DNA of 64,000 bases, from contig JBNKZU010000017.1 of the NCBI GenBank assembly GCA_050301795.1, positions 50,989 through 114,988 of the forward strand, given 5' to 3'. The translations under genes were made by a program, and so were the position numbers. Below are positions 42,049 to 51,751 of this stretch, one piece after another. This DNA is from JBNKZU01 sp050301795 (GTDB lineage Bacteria; Pseudomonadota; Gammaproteobacteria; Thiohalomonadales; Thiohalomonadaceae). The notes below the pieces were generated by a model. The model had not been told where the DNA came from and searched no databases. It saw only the letters and a program-made list of their open reading frames with translations. How positions within the stretch are numbered: position 1 is the first letter of the stretch; the number at the start of each line of letters is the position of its first letter.

Positions 42049-42882
42049 ATGCCGATAAAGAAGATACTGCTATCGCTACTGCTCATCACACCCCTCTCCT
42101 ATGCTGAGGAGATGGAGGAGTTGCTCACTGTCTCCACCGAGATTCCGGTGGTAAGTATTATCATTGATGATCTCGGCACCAATCGGCCACTTGGTCTGGA
42201 CGCAGTATCGATTCCCGGCAATCTCACCTACGCCATTCTTCCTAAAACACCCTACAGTCGGGAGATTGCGATACTAGCCAATGAGTCGGGCAAAGAGGTG
42301 ATGATGCATCAGCCAATGGAGTCAACCAAAGGGCTGATCCTGGGTGCTGGTGGAATAACTTCTTCCATGGATATCGGTGAAATCTACCAAACACTGGATG
42401 ATAACTTTACAACGGTACCCTATAGCCGTGGTATCAATAATCACATGGGCAGTCTTCTCACCGCAGATCCTGAAATGATGATTGCCGTAATGGAGTCTCT
42501 TAAACGTCGTGGTGATTACTACTTTGTCGATAGCATCACTACTAAAGAGAGTGTCGCTTCTGTCTATGCAAGCTATCGCCAAATACCGAATACCCGGCGA
42601 AATATCTTTCTTGATAATGAACGCACCTTTGTGAATATTAAAATTCAATTTCAGCGTTTGATTGATCAGGCCAGAGAGGTTGGTTCCTCTGTCGCGATTG
42701 GGCATCCCTACCCTGAAACCATCGCAGCGTTAAAGAGACTAGTGCCAACTCTGAAAGAAGAGGGAGTGATCCTGATCCCGGTCAGTGAAATGATTCAACA
42801 ACGAAAACTGAGAGTGAGTTCACCGCTATGGCACGCGTCCTTGTCCCAATCGCCGAAGGCACAGAAGAGCTTGAGGCAGTAA
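42049..42882 (+). CDS. yibQ: divergent polysaccharide deacetylase family protein (YibQ-type)
   Basis: A 277-residue exported protein with a short signal peptide (MPIKKILLSLLLITPLSYAE) and a NodB-like fold: PVVSIIIDDLGTN (metal Asp pair), VMMHQPMES, GINNHMGSLLTADPEMM and AIGHPYPETIAALKRL. Members of this DUF610 family conserve metal ligands; the substrate is unknown. The gene continues the gpmI-envC-ctpA neighbourhood. Its last 55 bases overlap yajL in another frame. Confidence 0.9.
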   Translation: MPIKKILLSLLLITPLSYAEEMEELLTVSTEIPVVSIIIDDLGTNRPLGLDAVSIPGNLTYAILPKTPYSREIAILANESGKEVMMHQPMESTKGLILGAGGITSSMDIGEIYQTLDDNFTTVPYSRGINNHMGSLLTADPEMMIAVMESLKRRGDYYFVDSITTKESVASVYASYRQIPNTRRNIFLDNERTFVNIKIQFQRLIDQAREVGSSVAIGHPYPETIAALKRLVPTLKEEGVILIPVSEMIQQRKLRVSSPLWHASLSQSPKAQKSLRQ

Positions 42883-43385
42883 CCATCATCGATCTGCTCG
42901 TTCGCGCAGATATCGAAGTTATATCCGCCTCCCTTGATGGAAAACCAATAAGAGCCTCACGCGGGGTGGTCATCGTACCTGATACCAGTCTCGAAGAAGC
43001 ACTTGAGCATGAGTTTGATATGGTTGTCCTCCCTGGCGGCCTTCCTGGAGCCACCCATCTGGATAATGATCCTCGCATTCATCAATTACTACAAAAGATG
43101 GCACAGGAGAACCGATATACTGCGGCAATCTGTGCAGCTCCACGGATCCTTGCCAATGCGGGGCTATTATCGGGTAAAACTGCCACCAGTTATCCGGGAC
43201 ATGTTGATACAATGAACCTCCCGGATGTGAACTATTCAAGCGAAGCTGTGGTCATTGATGATAAAGTCATCACCTCTCGCGGCCCGGGTACAGCAATGGA
43301 TTTTACGCTAACCCTGATTGAACTACTGCAAGGCCGCGAAATACGCGATAATGTTGAGGCGGCGCTAATGCGCCCCACCTGTTAA
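42828..43385 (+). CDS. yajL: DJ-1/PfpI family protein, YajL-type
   Basis: A 185-residue DJ-1 superfamily protein. It has VPIAEGTEELEAVTIIDLLVRA near the N terminus (conserved E near residue 14-15), VVLPGGLPGATHL and the nucleophile elbow TAAICAAPRIL with reactive C102. YajL/DJ-1 proteins are linked to oxidative stress and protein repair. Its start lies 55 bases inside yibQ. Confidence 0.93.
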   Translation: MARVLVPIAEGTEELEAVTIIDLLVRADIEVISASLDGKPIRASRGVVIVPDTSLEEALEHEFDMVVLPGGLPGATHLDNDPRIHQLLQKMAQENRYTAAICAAPRILANAGLLSGKTATSYPGHVDTMNLPDVNYSSEAVVIDDKVITSRGPGTAMDFTLTLIELLQGREIRDNVEAALMRPTC

Positions 43386-43407
43386 AGATAAAGAGTAATT
43401 AAAAAGA

Positions 43408-44340
43408 ATGAGTGTAAAAAAGATCCGAATTGCTACCCGTGAGAGTCTCCTTGCTTTGTGGCAGGCAGAGTATGTCTCCACCGCTTTAAGAAATGCCCAT
43501 CCCGGTCTTGAGGTTGAGCTGATAAAAATGAAATCAGAAGGGGATCGCATTTTAGATACCCCACTTGCCAAGATCGGTGGAAAAGGCCTATTTGTAAAAG
43601 AGCTTGAAGAAGGGATGCTTAGAGGGGATGCAGATATCGCTGTTCACTCCATGAAGGATGTGCCAATGGTATTACCGCAAGGTCTTCATCTGGCAGTGAT
43701 CTGCCCACGCGAAGATCCAAGAGACGCCTTTGTCTCCAACACCTATAAACATTTTGATGAGCTACCACAAGGCGCTGTAGTGGGCACATCCAGTCTGCGT
43801 CGTCAGGCACAACTATTGATTCATCGTCCCGATCTGGAGATCAAATTCCTGCGTGGAAATGTACAGACCCGTTTGCGTAAACTCGATGAAGGCCAATACG
43901 ATGCCATCATTCTTGCAAGTGCTGGCCTTATTCGTCTTAAAGAGGGTGATCGCATCACTGAACTATTAGAGACCACCACCATTCTGCCTGCTGTAGGTCA
44001 AGGTGCGGTCGGGATCGAGTGTCGTAGTGATGATGTTGAGATCAATGCCTTATTGGCACCATTAAACGACGAAACCACATGGACACGCGTTACTGCTGAA
44101 CGTGCAATGAATCGTCGACTCGAAGGGGGATGCCAGGTTCCGATTGGCGGCTACGCCGAGCTTGATCATGGTGTTGTCGTTTTACAAGGCCTGGTAGCCC
44201 GACCCGATGGCTCTGAGGTCGTTCGCGGCAGTATCAGTGGTCGTCCTGAGGATGCTGAAGAGTTGGGTAACGTCCTCGCAGAGGATCTGCTTTCACGAGG
44301 CGCTGGTGAAATCTTGCAAGAGGTCTATGCACAAGCATAG
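43408..44340 (+). CDS. hemC: hydroxymethylbilane synthase (porphobilinogen deaminase) HemC
   Basis: Condenses four porphobilinogens into hydroxymethylbilane. The 310-residue protein has RIATRESLLALWQAE, AVHSMKDVP (catalytic Asp region), GTSSLRRQAQL, LRGNVQTRLRKLD and LEGGCQVPIG, whose C242 anchors the dipyrromethane cofactor. The hemD start lies 14 bases before its end. First gene of the hemCDXY operon. Confidence 0.97.
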   Translation: MSVKKIRIATRESLLALWQAEYVSTALRNAHPGLEVELIKMKSEGDRILDTPLAKIGGKGLFVKELEEGMLRGDADIAVHSMKDVPMVLPQGLHLAVICPREDPRDAFVSNTYKHFDELPQGAVVGTSSLRRQAQLLIHRPDLEIKFLRGNVQTRLRKLDEGQYDAIILASAGLIRLKEGDRITELLETTTILPAVGQGAVGIECRSDDVEINALLAPLNDETTWTRVTAERAMNRRLEGGCQVPIGGYAELDHGVVVLQGLVARPDGSEVVRGSISGRPEDAEELGNVLAEDLLSRGAGEILQEVYAQA

Positions 44341-45112
44341 GATTGATGGGGTACAGGTTGTGGTAACACGACCTGAGAACCATGCCCAAAACCTGATCCA
44401 TGCGATTGAGGCACAAGGGGGTCGTGCCATTTGCTACCCAACACTGGTGATTGAACCCATCGGTTCACAACACCAAATCCAACAGGCCAATGCGATGATT
44501 TCGGCATCGGATATTGTGATTCCGATCAGCCGTAATGCGATAGAGTATACGCATCAGCTTCTTGACCAATCGTTGTTCACAAACAGAACCATTGCTGTGG
44601 TTGGACAGGGTAGTGCAGACTGCTTTGAGGCGCTGTTTCATCGGCCGGTGAATATCGTTCCCGCCTCCCAATTTGATAGTGAGGGACTACTCGCGACACC
44701 TGAACTTCAGTCGCAGCAGATTAAAGGCAAAACGATCACGATTATTCGTGGAGAAGGCGGAAGGGCTCATCTTGCTGAGCAGCTTCGTGACAGGGGTGCG
44801 AAGGTTGACTATCTTGAACTCTATCGCAGAGTGATCCCGTCCGGAAGTGATCGTCATCCCGATCCCGACTGGAACAGTGGTAAAATTGATGCCGTGATCA
44901 CAACCAGTAACGCTGTTCTTGAACATCTGTTCTTGATGACGCCAATATCTCAGCGTGATGCGTTACTACAGACGACACAGATTGTTGTCAGTCAGCGTGC
45001 TCGAAAACTGGCCGCTGAACTGGGGTTTATATATGATGCAGTTGTCGCCGATAACGCAACGACTGATATTCTGATAGATACGCTTATTCAATGGCATCAA
45101 CAGCGGACTTAA
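44327..45112 (+). CDS. hemD: uroporphyrinogen-III synthase HemD
   Basis: Cyclises hydroxymethylbilane with inversion of ring D. About 261 residues: VQVVVTRPENHAQNL, CYPTLVIEP, IVIPISRNAIEY, TIAVVGQGSADCFEAL, TIIRGEGGRAHLAEQL, VDYLELYRRV and VITTSNAVLEHLF. The frame extends 40 codons further up, but the ATG at 44327 (MHKHRIDG) has AGAGG upstream and fits the family. Confidence 0.93.
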   Translation: MHKHRIDGVQVVVTRPENHAQNLIHAIEAQGGRAICYPTLVIEPIGSQHQIQQANAMISASDIVIPISRNAIEYTHQLLDQSLFTNRTIAVVGQGSADCFEALFHRPVNIVPASQFDSEGLLATPELQSQQIKGKTITIIRGEGGRAHLAEQLRDRGAKVDYLELYRRVIPSGSDRHPDPDWNSGKIDAVITTSNAVLEHLFLMTPISQRDALLQTTQIVVSQRARKLAAELGFIYDAVVADNATTDILIDTLIQWHQQRT

Positions 45113-45124
45113 CTAGGTAAAACG

Positions 45125-46405
45125 ATGGAAGTTCAAAAAAGAGTGAACGCGCCTGCTTCAAAAGCACCCCCACGAGCAAGGGTCGGTATCGGAGTACATA
45201 TTAGCCACCTTCTTGCGCTCGCTATCGCCGCTTTAGCGCTTGGTGGAACCTATCTGCTGTGGAAGGAGAATCAACAAAACACAGCTTTGCAGATCCGTCT
45301 TGAATCAAGCCTGAATCAATTGATCACCTCATTGGATGGCACGCTGGATCAGCAGAACAGTGTCATCACTGATTTGGCCAAACATAAACACCCAGAGATA
45401 CTCGATCAGCTTGCGGTTGTAGCGACACAACAAAAACAGATTCAGCGTCAGTTTAAGCAGCGGCCTGAGGAGTGGAGTATTGCAGAGGTCGATTATCTGC
45501 TAAGCCTTGCACAGCATCAGTATCTGATCATGAACAATCTAACTGTTAGTCGTGCGCTTCTCTCAAGTGCAAATCAGAAACTACAAACCACTGCTGATGA
45601 GCGTTTTCAGCCCGTTATTGATCAACTCAATCACGATATTGAGCTTTTGGAGCGATTCACACCTGCCAACAGTAGCGCAACGACGGATACCCTAAACCAA
45701 CTGATCTCCATCGCGGAATCCCTACCGGTTGCTCCGGCTCAATTCAAGCCAACACCACCTTCGGATAGTGGTGAAGATAAATCCATTTCGTTACCGCCAA
45801 AAAGCCTCGATGAGTGGAAGCGCTATGGCGGACAACTGATGAACGATTTAAGCGGATTATTCCGTATTAGCGATGGAAACAAAGCGGAAATACCGATCAA
45901 CCAGGGTCAACACTACTTCCTGCAACAGAGCTTACGACTGAAGCTTGAGGCTGCCCGCATCGCCTATCTGACCAATAATCAGCAGGCCTATCAGAATGCG
46001 TTGTCAGAGTCTCAGCAATGGATAAACCGCTATTTCGATAATCAGGATCAAGCGGTATCGAATGCCACACAGGCACTCTCGACCCTCAACATCTCTATTG
46101 AAGAGAAACCTCAGCTCAATATTGAACTCATACGGGAACAGATTCAGACCCTTAACCGTGTGGAGTCCGTTCCAGAATCATCTGTCATCGACACCCCAAA
46201 AGAACAGCCGACAATGCCTGGAACAGAGGAGATGACAACAGAAATCGAGTCCTTCAGGGATAATCCTGAAACCACAACAGAGGCGATGCCTTTTGTAACA
46301 CCTCTCGAGTCAACTGAATCAGCAGAACTAACTCCTGAAGAGCCTCCTCACGAAGAGCCTGCTGAGGTTGCACCTGCTATTCAAAACAACGCGTTGGAGT
46401 TATAG
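45125..46405 (+). CDS. hemX: HemX-like membrane protein of the haem operon
   Basis: A 426-residue protein with one transmembrane helix near the N terminus (HLLALAIAALALGGTYLLW) and a long periplasmic coiled-coil part: Gln-rich, then LSLAQHQYLIMNNLTVSRAL and FRISDGNKAEIPINQGQHYFLQQSL. The last ~70 residues are acidic and low-complexity (Glu/Pro/Thr). The family is annotated as uroporphyrinogen-III C-methyltransferase but has no methyltransferase motifs; its role in haem synthesis is unproven. 12 bases after hemD. Confidence 0.9.
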   Translation: MEVQKRVNAPASKAPPRARVGIGVHISHLLALAIAALALGGTYLLWKENQQNTALQIRLESSLNQLITSLDGTLDQQNSVITDLAKHKHPEILDQLAVVATQQKQIQRQFKQRPEEWSIAEVDYLLSLAQHQYLIMNNLTVSRALLSSANQKLQTTADERFQPVIDQLNHDIELLERFTPANSSATTDTLNQLISIAESLPVAPAQFKPTPPSDSGEDKSISLPPKSLDEWKRYGGQLMNDLSGLFRISDGNKAEIPINQGQHYFLQQSLRLKLEAARIAYLTNNQQAYQNALSESQQWINRYFDNQDQAVSNATQALSTLNISIEEKPQLNIELIREQIQTLNRVESVPESSVIDTPKEQPTMPGTEEMTTEIESFRDNPETTTEAMPFVTPLESTESAELTPEEPPHEEPAEVAPAIQNNALEL

Positions 46406-46406
46406 C

Positions 46407-47618
46407 GTGGGGCTTTATCGCATTTTGTTACTTATTGCGCTAACCAGCGCTTTAATTCTCTTCATCTCCCAGTATGATGCTGGATATATCTATATCCGCT
46501 ATATGAACTGGCATGTTGAGAGCACTCTAACCTTTACCTTGATCGTCTTTGCCATTCTTCTGTTTGTGCTGTTTTTCTTCCACTCTATTGTTGGCGTTAC
46601 ATTCAAATTACCACGTCGATTCAGCCGTTGGCGTCAGCACCGAAATATGCTGAAGGTTCAAAGAAGTACCAATGCCGGCCTGGTTGCGCTTGCAGAGGGA
46701 CATTGGGAGCGCGCAGAAAAACAGTTTAGTCGTCATGCACAACTCAGCGGCTCTCCGTTAATCAATTACCTTGGTGCTGCTCAGGCAGCCCAGCGCCTCG
46801 GAGCAGACAAGCGTCGGGACGAATATCTTGCTGCGGCTCACCGCTCAATGCCTGAGGCCGAGCTTGCGATTGGCCTGACCCAAGCGGATGTGCAGTTTTC
46901 TCATGGGCAGATCGAAAAGGCGCTTGCGACCCTAAAGCACCTCAGCACAATTGCTCCGAAACATAAATATGTACTCTACCTTCTAAAGAAGTGTTGTGAA
47001 CAACTGAAGAGTTGGGATGATCTGGTCGAGTTACTCCCTCGTCTGCACCAACAGAAGGTTTTTAACACCGAGCAGCTCAACCAGCTTGAGGAAAAGGTCT
47101 ATTTTGAGATCCTGATCGCTGCTGATGATCGAATTGATCATCTGCATCAGGCCTGGAACCGGATCCCGCAACAACTACGTCAACAACCCAAATTTTTAGG
47201 GAAATATGCCAGTGAGCTGGCATCGCTTGGTGCGGTTTCTGAAAGTGAAACCATTCTGCGCAACCACCTCAAGAATAACTGGAGTCCTGATCTTATCCGC
47301 TTATACGGATTGGTCAGCGGCGATGACCTGATGCTACAGCTCAATGCCGCCGAACAGTGGCTTAAAGAGTACCACCGCCATCCTGAGTTAAATCTTGCCT
47401 TGGGTCGGATCGCTCTTAAGAATAAATTATGGGGTAAGGCGAAAGGCTACCTTGAGATGAGTATCAGTGCAGAGCCTCGTGAGGAGAGCTACTGTGAACT
47501 GGGAAATCTGCTGGAATTTATGAACGAGGATGAGGCGGCGGCTGACTGTTTTGCCAAGGGATTAAGACTTGCGGCAAAAGGGAAATGTTCTCCGCTTAAT
47601 CCATATACTGCCTCTTGA
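46407..47618 (+). CDS. hemY: HemY-type TPR protein
   Basis: A protein of ~403 residues with two N-terminal transmembrane helices (ILLLIALTSALILFISQYDAG and TLIVFAILLFVLFFF), the conserved segment GLVALAEGHWERAEK, and tetratricopeptide-like helices to the C terminus. HemY is coded with hemCDX in gammaproteobacteria; its biochemical role is not established. I start at the GTG at 46407, with GGAG upstream, two bases after the hemX stop. A terminator follows. Confidence 0.92.
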   Translation: MGLYRILLLIALTSALILFISQYDAGYIYIRYMNWHVESTLTFTLIVFAILLFVLFFFHSIVGVTFKLPRRFSRWRQHRNMLKVQRSTNAGLVALAEGHWERAEKQFSRHAQLSGSPLINYLGAAQAAQRLGADKRRDEYLAAAHRSMPEAELAIGLTQADVQFSHGQIEKALATLKHLSTIAPKHKYVLYLLKKCCEQLKSWDDLVELLPRLHQQKVFNTEQLNQLEEKVYFEILIAADDRIDHLHQAWNRIPQQLRQQPKFLGKYASELASLGAVSESETILRNHLKNNWSPDLIRLYGLVSGDDLMLQLNAAEQWLKEYHRHPELNLALGRIALKNKLWGKAKGYLEMSISAEPREESYCELGNLLEFMNEDEAAADCFAKGLRLAAKGKCSPLNPYTAS

Positions 47619-47623
47619 TAAAA

Positions 47624-47645
47624 GAGACCGGTGTTAACCGGTCTC
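47624..47645. terminator. bidirectional-looking hairpin between hemY and the ferredoxin-reductase gene
   Basis: GAGACCGGT (47624-47632) and ACCGGTCTC (47637-47645) form a 9-bp stem with a four-base loop. On the minus strand TTTT follows. It lies six bases after hemY, and the convergent gene ends at 47669. Confidence 0.72.
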
Positions 47646-47668
47646 ATCATCTGACCCGCTAATAAGTG

Positions 47669-48676
47669 TTAGTTGCTCGCATATTCAAATGCATCTGAAT
47701 AGCAATTGTCAGGGTTAATTCCTTTCCCAACCAACATATCTTTTGCGGTATAGACCATATCGGGGTGGCCGCAAGCATATAGTTCAAACTCGCTCAGGTC
47801 TGAAAAATCTTCGGCAACGGCTGTTTGTACTCGTCCACGACGGCCATCCCAAGAATCATCGGCTTGTGAGAGTACAGGACGATAGTGAATATTAGGAAAT
47901 TTGGCAGTCCACGCTTTGACCAACGTATCATAGTAGAGTCCATCCTCAGTACGTGCGCCCCAATAGAGGTATACGGGACGGGTGCTCTGCTCGGCAACAA
48001 GGTGATCGACCATCGCTTTTATCGGCCCGAATCCGGTTCCGGTTGCCAACATTAACATCGGGCGTTCACTATCTTCTCTTACAAAGAAGGTGCCGTGTGG
48101 GCCTTCGATCTCAAGACGTGATCCAACCTTAGTGACTCCACTAAAAAGATCCTCTGTAAATTGACCGCCGCTGACCTTGCGGATATGAAACTCCAGACAC
48201 TCATCATCATGCGGTGCATTGGCGATGGAAAAGGCGCGCTTACGTCCATCGGGCAGAATAAAAGAGAGGTACTGACCTGCGAGATATTGCAACCGCTCGT
48301 TATTGTCGAGAGTCAAACCAAGAACCGCGACATCGTCGTTAAGAAAATCGAGCTTTGAGATAGTGGCCTGGTGACGGGTTACCGGGATCTCTTCCACAGC
48401 ACCAACCTCTTTAACCTCTATACTCATGTCTCCTTTGCATTTGCCAACACAGAAAAGCGCCATCCCTACAGCGGCCTCCTCTTCTGTCAGCGCCATCGGT
48501 TCATCGTCATAATGAATATCACCCTCAATAACCTTCCCCTTACAGACACCACAGGCGCCACCACGACAAGCGTATGGAAAGGCTAGACCATTGCGGATAG
48601 CAGCATCTAAAACACTTTCATCCTCTTCAACGGTAAATGTGTGACCACTGGGTTTTACTGTCACCTTTGAACTCAT
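47669..48676 (-). CDS. 2Fe-2S ferredoxin-FNR flavoprotein, CDP-6-deoxy-hexulose-reductase-like
   Basis: A 335-residue electron-transfer protein. The plant-type ferredoxin domain is N-terminal with CRGGACGVCKGKV plus a further Cys (FCVGKC). An FNR domain follows: GQYLSFILPDGRKRAFSIAN (FAD) and LMLATGTGFGPIKAMVDHL (NAD). The layout is that of oxygenase reductases and of the reductase in CDP-3,6-dideoxyhexose synthesis (AscD/RfbI). Gammaproteobacteria carry a housekeeping homologue of unclear partner. The start has little SD support visible. Confidence 0.85.
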   Translation of the reverse strand: MSSKVTVKPSGHTFTVEEDESVLDAAIRNGLAFPYACRGGACGVCKGKVIEGDIHYDDEPMALTEEEAAVGMALFCVGKCKGDMSIEVKEVGAVEEIPVTRHQATISKLDFLNDDVAVLGLTLDNNERLQYLAGQYLSFILPDGRKRAFSIANAPHDDECLEFHIRKVSGGQFTEDLFSGVTKVGSRLEIEGPHGTFFVREDSERPMLMLATGTGFGPIKAMVDHLVAEQSTRPVYLYWGARTEDGLYYDTLVKAWTAKFPNIHYRPVLSQADDSWDGRRGRVQTAVAEDFSDLSEFELYACGHPDMVYTAKDMLVGKGINPDNCYSDAFEYASN

Positions 48677-48782
48677 TCTTTTTCCTCTTTAAATTGTATT
48701 TCAGGCGGTAACGCCCACAATTGCTGATATAGTTTTGGCGCGAATGATATAAGTCATTCACATCAAAGTACAAAAATTGTTA

Positions 48783-49595
48783 TCACGTCTGGCATGTCGG
48801 GCAGTAATAGCTGGCACGTTTTCCCTGAACAATACGACTTATCGCTGAACCACATTGATCACAAGGTTCATCAGCACGCCCATATACATGAAGTTGCTGT
48901 GCAAAATAACCCGGCTTGCCATCAGCGTTTGTAAAATCTCGAAGGGTTGTGCCACCCTGCTCTATCGCGCTACTTAGCACATCTTTTATCGCCAGTACCA
49001 AATGCTGACACTCCTTGGATGAGAGCGTCTGCACACTCCTTCGGGGGTCAATACCGCTTAAATAGAGCGCCTCACTGGCATAGATATTACCGACGCCAAC
49101 AACCACCTGCTGATCCATAATCTGCTGCTTGATTGAGCGTTGTCGTCTTTTCGCCTGTTCTTGCAGATAGCTTGCATTAAACGCCTTATCTAATGGCTCC
49201 GGCCCCAGGTCTGCTAACTGCGATAGTGATTCCAACTCGCCCTGATGCCAGAGAAAAGATCCAAATCGTCTCGGATCATGATATCTAAGCACTTTACCGG
49301 AACTTAAGATCAGGTCGATATGATCATGCTTCTGTGGTCGCTGATACTCAATAATTCGCAGCGATCCAGACATTCCCAAATGAATCACCAGATGCCCCTG
49401 CTCCAGTTGTAGCAACAGATACTTTGCACGTCGCTTTACTGCCGAAATCCTCTGCCCTGATAACACTTTTGAGAGGTTTGCTGGGACAGGCCAGCGTAAC
49501 TGTCGCTGGCGAACAACTATTTTTGCGATCTGAGAACCCGCAAGATATGGCTCTATACCTCTGCGCGTGGTTTCAACCTCTGGTAATTCCGGCAA
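48783..49595 (-). CDS. mutM: formamidopyrimidine-DNA glycosylase MutM (Fpg)
   Basis: Removes oxidised purines such as 8-oxoG and nicks the abasic site. The 270-residue protein starts MPELPEVETTRRGIEP: after Met removal P1 is the catalytic amine and E2 the acid. K near residue 57 in VKRRAKYLL, MGSGSL-type segment (GMSGSL), VGVGNIYASEALYLSGI and the C-terminal zinc finger CDQCGSAISRIVQGKRASYY with CPTC complete it. Confidence 0.96.
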   Translation of the reverse strand: MPELPEVETTRRGIEPYLAGSQIAKIVVRQRQLRWPVPANLSKVLSGQRISAVKRRAKYLLLQLEQGHLVIHLGMSGSLRIIEYQRPQKHDHIDLILSSGKVLRYHDPRRFGSFLWHQGELESLSQLADLGPEPLDKAFNASYLQEQAKRRQRSIKQQIMDQQVVVGVGNIYASEALYLSGIDPRRSVQTLSSKECQHLVLAIKDVLSSAIEQGGTTLRDFTNADGKPGYFAQQLHVYGRADEPCDQCGSAISRIVQGKRASYYCPTCQT

Positions 49596-49711
49596 GCTTC
49601 TCTCTCATTCAATGGTAACCCTGATACAACCCCTCTATGGGTGCAACCGTGGCATGATACAAGCCCTGTAACGATTTAGCATATACCTATCGTATCTGAT
49701 TACGATTCGTT

Positions 49712-51751
49712 ATGATCTGCACCATATCCTCTAAACGATTTAGTGACGAATACCCTTTGAAGAGCTTTAAACCCAGATCCCTGTTCCTTGGCGTCGACAC
49801 CGGCGGCACCTTCACTGACTTTGTTCTCTATGATGGTATTGAACAAACGATCCATAAGGTTTTATCCACACCCCATGCGCCAGAAGAGGCCATTCTAAAA
49901 GGAGTTGATGAACTGGGGATTAAAGCCTCTGACTATTCACGACTCATACTAATCCATGGCTCTACCGTTGCCACCAACGCGGTTCTTGAAGGAAAAGGGG
50001 TAAAGGTACTCTACATCACCAATCGCGGCATGGGAGATCTGCTAACAATTGGGCGACAGGTACGAAACTCTCTCTATGATCTTCAACCTCAGCACATAAA
50101 CCCACCTGTTGCAGCCGAGCTTTGCCAGGAAGTTGGGTGTCGTGTTGATAAACACGGGGATGTCATTCAGCCACTCTCTGATGATGATCGCTTACGAATT
50201 AAAGCGTCGATAGAGATGCATAAGCCTGATGCCATCGCCATTAATCTGCTCTTTTCATACCTTAATGAGCATCATGAAAAAGAGATTGAAGCCCTTATCC
50301 CACCACCGTTATTTGTCTCAAGATCATCAGCAATCCTTCCTGAATATCGGGAGTATGAACGTGGCATGACCACATGGCTTAATGCCTATGTCGGCCCCTT
50401 GGTTGAAGGTTATTTATCACGTTTAAGAAATGCGCTTCCCGGTGCAACTATCTCAGTCATGCAAAGCTCAGGAAACACGATAGCAGCAGAGTTGGCTGGA
50501 AAGGAGGCTGTACATATGTTGTTATCAGGGCCTGCTGGCGGTCTCGCTGGAGCAAAATACATTGGAGAAATCGCAGGGCATTTCAACCTGTTAACCTTCG
50601 ATATGGGCGGAACCTCAACGGATGTTTCGTTAATTCAGGGGGAGCTAAAACTTACCTCGGAAGGGAAAGTGGCAGATTATCCGGTTTCGGTTTCAATGGT
50701 AGATATGCATACCATTGGCGCTGGAGGCGGCTCAATTGCCTGGATTGATGCCGGAGGATTACTTCAGGTTGGCCCTCAGTCAGCTGGCGCTTCTCCAGGG
50801 CCTGCCTGTTACGGTAAAGGTGGAACGCTACCCACTGTGACCGATGCCAATCTCATTCTTGGTCGATTACAACCAGAGTCCTTTCTAGGTGGTGACATGC
50901 GATTGGATATTAAACATGCATATCGTGCATTAACCCCAATCGCAGAGGCGCTTTCGTGCACAATTAATGAGGCTGCTGAAGGAGTCATTCGAGTGGCAAA
51001 TGAGCACATGGCGCGAGCATTACGTGTCATGTCTGTGCAGCGAGGGATAGACCCCGCGACAACAACATTGGTCTCATTCGGAGGTGCTGGTGGTCTACAT
51101 GTTTGTGCGCTTGCCGATGCCTTAGGACTCAAACAAGCAATGGTTCCCATCAATGCCGGCGTATTATCCGCTTTCGGAATGCTAGTTGCACCGAGAGGTC
51201 GACAACTCTCCAGAACCATTAATGCCAACCTTTTGGCAATGACGCCCGTTTCTATTCGAGACTCATTTCAGTCACTATTAGCACAAGGGATTGAGTCAGT
51301 GAGAAAAGAGGGGATTGATGTAACCGCGATCAAACACCACTACTCTTTAGACTTGAGATATAAAGGCCAATCCTACACCTTAAATACCCCTTTGGAACTG
51401 GGTAGCTCGATGGAGCAATGCGCTGAGCAATTTCATCAGCTACACTTCAATCGCTATGGTCACAACATGGATCTCCCGATTGAGATCGTAAATCTACGGC
51501 TTCAAATCACTGCGCCACAAGAAACGATAAATACCGAATTCAAAAGGGAGTCTGTTGATCTCGAACCCAAAGATGTAACACTACCTTCTGGCGAAAATGC
51601 AAAGATCTATAATCGTATGAGTATACCGACAGCTTATGAAATCACGGGCACTGCGATCATTACTGAGACAGTATCAACAACCTATATTAGCAACGATTGG
51701 AAAGCCGTTATTGATGCGACTGGAAACTTAGTATTGAGTTGCGATGACTAA
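49712..51751 (+). CDS. hydantoinase A/oxoprolinase-family protein
   Basis: A 679-residue member of the HyuA family (ATP-dependent hydantoinases, oxoprolinase, acetone carboxylase). LGVDTGGTFTDFVLYD near residue 27 is the N-terminal Hydant_A_N motif, HGSTVATNAVLEGKG the phosphate loop region, and FDMGGTSTDVSLI and VSFGGAGGLHVCALADALG belong to the HyuA domain. No HyuB partner lies next to it, so the substrate is unknown. The first ~20 residues before the conserved strand are probably non-family; a TTG at 49757 is an alternative start. It overlaps the convergent dehydratase by four bases. Confidence 0.85.
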   Translation: MICTISSKRFSDEYPLKSFKPRSLFLGVDTGGTFTDFVLYDGIEQTIHKVLSTPHAPEEAILKGVDELGIKASDYSRLILIHGSTVATNAVLEGKGVKVLYITNRGMGDLLTIGRQVRNSLYDLQPQHINPPVAAELCQEVGCRVDKHGDVIQPLSDDDRLRIKASIEMHKPDAIAINLLFSYLNEHHEKEIEALIPPPLFVSRSSAILPEYREYERGMTTWLNAYVGPLVEGYLSRLRNALPGATISVMQSSGNTIAAELAGKEAVHMLLSGPAGGLAGAKYIGEIAGHFNLLTFDMGGTSTDVSLIQGELKLTSEGKVADYPVSVSMVDMHTIGAGGGSIAWIDAGGLLQVGPQSAGASPGPACYGKGGTLPTVTDANLILGRLQPESFLGGDMRLDIKHAYRALTPIAEALSCTINEAAEGVIRVANEHMARALRVMSVQRGIDPATTTLVSFGGAGGLHVCALADALGLKQAMVPINAGVLSAFGMLVAPRGRQLSRTINANLLAMTPVSIRDSFQSLLAQGIESVRKEGIDVTAIKHHYSLDLRYKGQSYTLNTPLELGSSMEQCAEQFHQLHFNRYGHNMDLPIEIVNLRLQITAPQETINTEFKRESVDLEPKDVTLPSGENAKIYNRMSIPTAYEITGTAIITETVSTTYISNDWKAVIDATGNLVLSCDD

